Source of the DNA: Gemmatimonadota bacterium
GTDB taxonomy: Bacteria; 4572-55; J002
Length of the DNA: 9,487 nucleotides
Assembly (NCBI GenBank): GCA_003697105.1
Contig: RFFQ01000049.1
Span: forward strand, 1-9,487
Direction: 5' to 3'
Shown here in pieces: positions 5,705-9,487 of this stretch. The position numbers and the translations under genes are program-made. Below the pieces are notes generated by a model that worked only from the letters and a program-made list of their open reading frames with translations, searched no databases and was not told the DNA's origin. How positions within the stretch are numbered: the first letter of the stretch is position 1; every line of letters begins with the position of its first letter.

Positions 5705-7954
5705 TCATTCATCAAACTCCACCCGGAAATCAACCATCTTATCCCGATCAACTGTAATCCGCCCAAGTGAAATCTCCGCCACAGAAACCTCATAATCCCC
5801 CGCAGCTAAAAACGGAAACGCATAATAACCGCTATTATCCGTCCACTGTACCGGTTGTCCCGTAAGAGTAACGGGGATGTCTTTAAGCGGATGGTTCATA
5901 CCATCCCGCACATACCCCCGGCACGTAAAGGATTGGGTATGAGTCGCCCCGAAGTATTCCGCCAGGCTATAAACAAGTGCCGCACGAAGTCGATCCATTT
6001 CTACTTCACCAAATGAGGACGACACCCTAATTTGAACCGCCGGGCATGCCGTCTGCGCCAACTGGTACTGGGTGCTTTCGCCTACGCGACAACTGAGAAA
6101 TTTGCTAAGGTACGCTTGCAGCAAATGCGCCAACCGCTCTCCGTTTTGGCTCCCGGGGTAGTGGTAAACCCAAACCCCCGGCGGATCGGATGTTACGGCT
6201 TCGCAGAGTAAGTACAGATGCGGCATAAAGCGGAGTGATGCTGCTACATTCTGCACTTCGTTGCCTGTAACAATTTCTGTTAGCAACCCAAAATTATGTA
6301 AATTTGAAGTTATGGGAGCTAATTGTGACGTTGCCACATCAAACAGGATGCGCTTGCCCCGTAAAACCCCCTGAAAAAGGGGTTCCAGCCCAATGCGTAA
6401 AGACCGGTTCGATTCGTATCGAGCCAAAAATACCGTGAGATAACCCGGCGCTGAAACTGTCAAATGCGGGCGCTCCCGCGCATTTTGAGGTAGCGGGATG
6501 GTAAACCCCCCATCATCGCGCACCCGATAACAGGCGAGATCATCGCCAAAACAGAGTTCTGTCTGAGGTAAAGGGGTACCTGCCGGATCGACGACTGTTC
6601 CCCATAACCATTGCTGTGAGGTACTATCGTCATGAACAGTTACCATTTCTGCTGTTGCGGTGCGACCTTGACACGTGGCATGAATCCACAAACGTGCGGC
6701 AGTGGACCGTAAGTTTAAGGGCGGGTAGTATGTTGTAGATGCGATTCCATGCGGATTAAGCATGAGGGTATCTTGTGAAAATGAACCAACGTCAGATGAG
6801 AATACAACCGCCGGTGATTTCCCCACCGGATACCCCCCATCAAAGCGCGCTTGTACAAACACCCCCACCGGCATGGGTGCCGAAATGACTGCGGGGGTCA
6901 ATTCCAAACTCAACTGAGAAGGGGCGAGTCGAACCTGAAAATATCCGCTATAGGCGCGGGTCGAATTACCTGCCCGATTGCGCGCCGTGATCTGAAGACG
7001 ATATTCACCGCTTTTCAATTGAGGACGGCATGTGAACCGGTGAGTTACGGGGTCATAATCCACTGGATAAGGAGTATCATTTAAATAGAGTTCGATAGAT
7101 GCCGGGTCAATCCCTTCTTCCCCAATGGCGTCTGCTGGAGAAGCCCCATCACGAATATACCCAGAGATCAGCGGCTGGGAGGTGAAAATCACGGCGCTAT
7201 CAGCGGGAGATACGGCTTCTATTACCGGAATCCGGCGAGCAAAATATTCCCAGATGCCATTAAAATACGCATCCGCCTCCTGTTGCAAAAAACGAGGGTT
7301 GCGCAGTTTTCGCTCCATACGTCGGTTGGAAAGATAGACCGCCTCACCAAGTATTGCCGTGCAGGTAACGTTTCGAATCACATATTGGTTGCCGGGGATC
7401 AACCCTCCATCTTGGCTATCTAAGGCTTTCAATAGATGGTAATGAATCGAAGCCGCCAAATCTCGCGAGGATCCCGGATCACGGAGCTGGTAATAAGTTT
7501 CGGTCTGGTTAAATGATGGGAGTCGTTCCGGTAGCGAGTTATGGTGGATCGAAACGAAGAGGTCTGCCGCTTTTTTCTGGGCAACATCGCATCGATATTG
7601 CAGGTCTTCCCGCAATTCGTCCGCCAAATGAACATCTTTGAGCCGTGTCAGGATGACGGCAGCGCCGGCACTTTGGAGCCGGTCTGCCAAAAGCAACGCC
7701 ACTGCTAAATTCACATCACATTCCCGCAACCCGCTCTCCCCTATCGCGCCCGGAAATTTACCTCCATGACCGGGGTCAATCACTATTTTCTTGCCCATCA
7801 AGGCACGGGGTAGATGTTGGCGCTCCGGTACAATCCGGCGTGGGGGGTTTCCATGAAGAATGGGCGGCTCATTCTGTATAACAACCGGACGCGGTGCACA
7901 ACTTATGATCATTGCCAACAATATCAGCAATAAAATGATACGAGGAAACATCAT
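5705..7954 (-). CDS. Lipoprotein N-acetylmuramoyl-L-alanine amidase with Ig-like domains and a second degenerate amidase-like domain
   Basis: A 749-aa lipoprotein that should cut the MurNAc-L-Ala bond of peptidoglycan in the periplasm. A hydrophobic leader ends in the lipobox IIS-C19; Ala at +2 fits outer-membrane sorting. Amidase_3 domain about 52-240: zinc ligands H63 (DPGHGG), E78 (GLRECDVNLA) and H137 (SIHHN), with catalytic E204 (ILGEAVYLSN), all present. Then come an Ig-like domain (about 243-342), an invasin/Big_1-like domain (about 346-442), a carboxypeptidase-regulatory-like domain (about 448-523), a probable second amidase-like domain lacking the catalytic residues (about 530-670) and another regulatory-like domain (about 676-749). 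Plain AmiA/AmiC-type enzymes are much shorter. The gene starts 4 bp after the lptE stop. Its Shine-Dalgarno is weak (GGAAAATTGG region), so coupling is likely. An ATG directly after the first is an equal start choice. The amidase call is firm; the domain borders are estimates. Confidence 0.9.
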   Translation of the reverse strand: MMFPRIILLLILLAMIISCAPRPVVIQNEPPILHGNPPRRIVPERQHLPRALMGKKIVIDPGHGGKFPGAIGESGLRECDVNLAVALLLADRLQSAGAAVILTRLKDVHLADELREDLQYRCDVAQKKAADLFVSIHHNSLPERLPSFNQTETYYQLRDPGSSRDLAASIHYHLLKALDSQDGGLIPGNQYVIRNVTCTAILGEAVYLSNRRMERKLRNPRFLQQEADAYFNGIWEYFARRIPVIEAVSPADSAVIFTSQPLISGYIRDGASPADAIGEEGIDPASIELYLNDTPYPVDYDPVTHRFTCRPQLKSGEYRLQITARNRAGNSTRAYSGYFQVRLAPSQLSLELTPAVISAPMPVGVFVQARFDGGYPVGKSPAVVFSSDVGSFSQDTLMLNPHGIASTTYYPPLNLRSTAARLWIHATCQGRTATAEMVTVHDDSTSQQWLWGTVVDPAGTPLPQTELCFGDDLACYRVRDDGGFTIPLPQNARERPHLTVSAPGYLTVFLARYESNRSLRIGLEPLFQGVLRGKRILFDVATSQLAPITSNLHNFGLLTEIVTGNEVQNVAASLRFMPHLYLLCEAVTSDPPGVWVYHYPGSQNGERLAHLLQAYLSKFLSCRVGESTQYQLAQTACPAVQIRVSSSFGEVEMDRLRAALVYSLAEYFGATHTQSFTCRGYVRDGMNHPLKDIPVTLTGQPVQWTDNSGYYAFPFLAAGDYEVSVAEISLGRITVDRDKMVDFRVEFDE

Positions 7955-7958
7955 TTAT

Positions 7959-8480
7959 TTACCAATTTTCCAATATCTTAGCCGCCATTTCATCTGCCAG
8001 CATCTCCAACGCCGCATCTCGCGCCGCCTCTTCCTTATCAATGGTATCGCCCGTTGCATCATCAATCGCATACACCTTGTAGCCGCGGGTATTAGTGGCG
8101 GAACTCAATACCCGTTTTTCCACCTGATCCGTGAATTTCCACGAACACGAAATCGTAATCCGATATTCCTGAATCAATCCGGCTTCATCATAGGATTCAC
8201 GACTTTTGGTATATGATGTAATTTCGCCTTCCAATGTGGCATCCACTTGGTCTAAAGATGTGAGCACTCGCAAGCCTGCCGCTTGAAATTTTTGGGTTAA
8301 TAATTGGCCTAATGCCTCTTCCATCCCGTACCGGTCAGTCTGGTTATGGAAGGTTGGAATTGCTACCGTTTTAATGTGTTTTGGCAAGGTATTGATCGTA
8401 AATCCATAGGGACAACCACATCCTCCCCACAAGCAACTACATCCGGCAATCAGTAATAAAAACCATCCCGCTCGCCCCAT
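7959..8480 (-). CDS. lptE: LptE-like LPS-assembly lipoprotein
   Basis: Probable outer-membrane lipoprotein that plugs the LptD barrel and helps deliver lipopolysaccharide to the cell surface. From the ATG at 8480 it is 173 aa, close to family length. The leader has a short hydrophobic core (FLLLIAG) and a Cys-rich end with C14, C16, C21 and C23. By family resemblance the lipidated residue is C21 (LWGG-C), with C14 (LIAG-C) an alternative. After it comes the LptE pattern LPKHIKTVAIPTFHNQT (32-48), then EEALGQLLTQKF (54-65), a beta-rich middle with ATLEGEITSY (81-90) and a C-terminal helix. GGAG at 8489-8492, 8 nt upstream, supports this start. An ATG at 8516 (overlapping the glycosylase stop) and one at 8573 would add polar residues before the leader, so are less likely. 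LptE is poorly conserved, so the call rests on the leader, one motif and size. Confidence 0.75.
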   Translation of the reverse strand: MGRAGWFLLLIAGCSCLWGGCGCPYGFTINTLPKHIKTVAIPTFHNQTDRYGMEEALGQLLTQKFQAAGLRVLTSLDQVDATLEGEITSYTKSRESYDEAGLIQEYRITISCSWKFTDQVEKRVLSSATNTRGYKVYAIDDATGDTIDKEEAARDAALEMLADEMAAKILENW

Positions 8481-8508
8481 CCTGCTATCTCCATTAATAG
8501 AGTCATAA

Positions 8509-9207
8509 TTAACCATACATGATCGATTGTAAATAGGCTTCAAACTGGTTCCGAAATTGGGTGGCGCCACCATTTGCCGGATGGCGCACTTTTACTGTTG
8601 CCACGCCGGCACGTTGAAGTACCTGATGGGACTTATTGCCAATTGCGATAACATGACGTACCCCTGTTAAGTGGATCATCTGTTTCAACAATTGGCAACC
8701 CACCGCCAGCTCTCCAGCATCGGGTGTCCGATTGGTGAGACCGCCTTTTTCCGGCTTGAACGGATGCCACGGATACGCATTCCACAAGATAATATCATAC
8801 GGGTCAAGCCCTAACTCGATAATTTTACCCCACACAATTGTTGCCGTATTCTCTGAAAAGCCATTAGGTTTGAGTTCCGGTTTGCTCGTGCGCTGCGGAG
8901 GAATGCTCTGGAAAACCATCTGGGGGATAATCCCTTGATGGGTCTTTCCGCCGAGTAAAATCCGCTCGGAGGTCATTGCTATTCCTGAAAAATGCCCTCC
9001 CTGATACCCGATTGCTTCCGCCAACAGCAAAAATTGAGCTTTCCCGATTCGTTCTTTTAGATAACATCGCAACTGTTCGCGCCGGATTTCGGCAGCGCTC
9101 TCATCAATGTCATATTCGGGGTCTGTTTGCCACCACGGATTAAATACATCTGGGCGTTGGGGCGCATGTTTCAGTTGATTAATAAACCGGTTCAGATTCG
9201 CCGGCAT
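8509..9207 (-). CDS. Uracil-DNA glycosylase superfamily protein
   Basis: A 232-aa cytosolic protein expected to remove uracil from DNA as the first step of base excision repair. Superfamily blocks are visible: LLLAEAIGYQGGHFSGI (60-76), matching the motif A region often written GEAPG, followed by MTSER (78-82); WNAYPWHPF (142-150); the beta strand HVIAIGNKSHQVL (185-197); and motif B VRHPANGG (207-214). The Pro of GEAPG is Ile here and the first Gly is Ala (AEAIG). With only two cysteines (C48, C171) there is no iron-sulphur cluster set, so it is not a family 4 or 5 enzyme, and it lacks the UNG-type signature. A strong GGAGGA (9217-9222) lies 9 nt before the ATG. The gene is 18 bp downstream of the membrane fusion protein gene and next to lptE. 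The superfamily call is good; activity on uracil is inferred. Confidence 0.78.
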   Translation of the reverse strand: MPANLNRFINQLKHAPQRPDVFNPWWQTDPEYDIDESAAEIRREQLRCYLKERIGKAQFLLLAEAIGYQGGHFSGIAMTSERILLGGKTHQGIIPQMVFQSIPPQRTSKPELKPNGFSENTATIVWGKIIELGLDPYDIILWNAYPWHPFKPEKGGLTNRTPDAGELAVGCQLLKQMIHLTGVRHVIAIGNKSHQVLQRAGVATVKVRHPANGGATQFRNQFEAYLQSIMYG

Positions 9208-9216
9208 CGGTATCCG

Positions 9217-9222
9217 TCCTCC
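9217..9222 (-). promoter_or_regulatory. Ribosome binding site of the uracil-DNA glycosylase gene
   Basis: GGAGGA on the minus strand, 9 nt before the ATG at 9207. It is the strongest Shine-Dalgarno in the window and lies in the 18-bp gap behind the membrane fusion protein stop, so this gene can be translated independently. Confidence 0.75.
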
Positions 9223-9225
9223 GTA

Positions 9226-9487
9226 TTAATTCACAACCTGAACAATGCTACCATCGCTCAAATATGGTGCGCCTTCGGTCACAACTTGACCAATACCCTC
9301 CAGTCCTGTAGAAACTGCTAAATGACGCTCAAAAAGGTATGCCATCCGGATGGGCAGTTTGCGCACAGTTTGTCGGTTCTCATCTACCGCAAATACAAAT
9401 CCCTGAGCGGCATCCCCTTCGATCAGGGATTCCACTGGAATAACAAAGTAACTCTGCGGATTTGCCGGCTGTATATCTACTTTAGCG
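9226..9487 (-). CDS. RND-type efflux periplasmic adaptor (membrane fusion protein), C-terminal part
   Basis: The last 86 codons of a gene that runs off the right edge. The pattern is that of the C-terminal membrane-proximal region of AcrA/HlyD-type adaptors: FVIPVESLIEGD, a VFAVDENRQTVRKLPI strand pair, then VSTGLEGIGQVVTEGAPYLSDGSIVQV, equivalent to the usual GL..GD.VV..G...L.DG..V pattern. Such proteins bridge an inner-membrane pump and an outer-membrane channel in the periplasm. The pump gene does not follow, so it must lie upstream outside the window or elsewhere. The gene ends in TAA at 9226-9228, 18 bp before the glycosylase start. Confidence 0.85.
   Translation of the reverse strand, partial: AKVDIQPANPQSYFVIPVESLIEGDAAQGFVFAVDENRQTVRKLPIRMAYLFERHLAVSTGLEGIGQVVTEGAPYLSDGSIVQVVN

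Noticed and set aside
6851-7337. Plus-strand open frames inside the amidase gene
   Set aside because: They are antisense to well-supported Amidase_3 and Ig-like coding sequence and have no ribosome sites or recognisable motifs.

Overview
The window holds two convergent gene clusters from a Gram-negative bacterium. They are separated by an unusual gap of about 600 bp at 5104-5704. An outer membrane is implied by an LptE-like lipoprotein, a second lipoprotein amidase and the end of an RND-type periplasmic adaptor. The coding style (GTG starts, 4-bp stop/start overlaps) and the mix of a PEGA-domain Ser/Thr kinase with LptE and a large multidomain amidase would suit an FCB-group or candidate-phylum lineage. 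That placement is only an impression; no gene here fixes the taxon.

Plus strand, 1-5103: an extended -10 promoter (29-37) lies upstream of a four-gene run. The genes are a transmembrane Ser/Thr protein kinase with periplasmic PEGA repeats, holA (clamp-loader delta subunit), a VanZ-family membrane protein and a membrane-anchored GT2 glycosyltransferase. Kinase/holA and VanZ/GT2 overlap by 4 bp, and holA/VanZ are 23 bp apart, so this looks like one transcription unit.

Middle, 5104-5704: no confident gene. It contains an orphan minus-strand reading frame with a protein-like sequence but no good start, nested inverted repeats at 5146-5258, C8 and G8 runs, and imperfect direct repeats near both edges (5109-5130 and 5656-5684). 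It reads like an inserted or decayed segment.

Minus strand, 9487-5705: in transcription order, the C-terminal end of an RND/HlyD-type membrane fusion protein, a uracil-DNA glycosylase superfamily protein, an LptE-like lipoprotein and a 749-aa lipoprotein N-acetylmuramoyl-L-alanine amidase. Gaps are 18 bp or less, apart from a start ambiguity at lptE, so these too are probably co-transcribed, from a promoter outside the window.

Both clusters place one DNA replication or repair gene among cell-envelope genes. Points most worth a second look are a probable second, catalytically dead amidase-like domain in the 749-aa protein, the substituted glycine-rich loop of the kinase, and the composition of the convergent gap. 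I see no CRISPR array, phage defence system, transposase or RNA gene.
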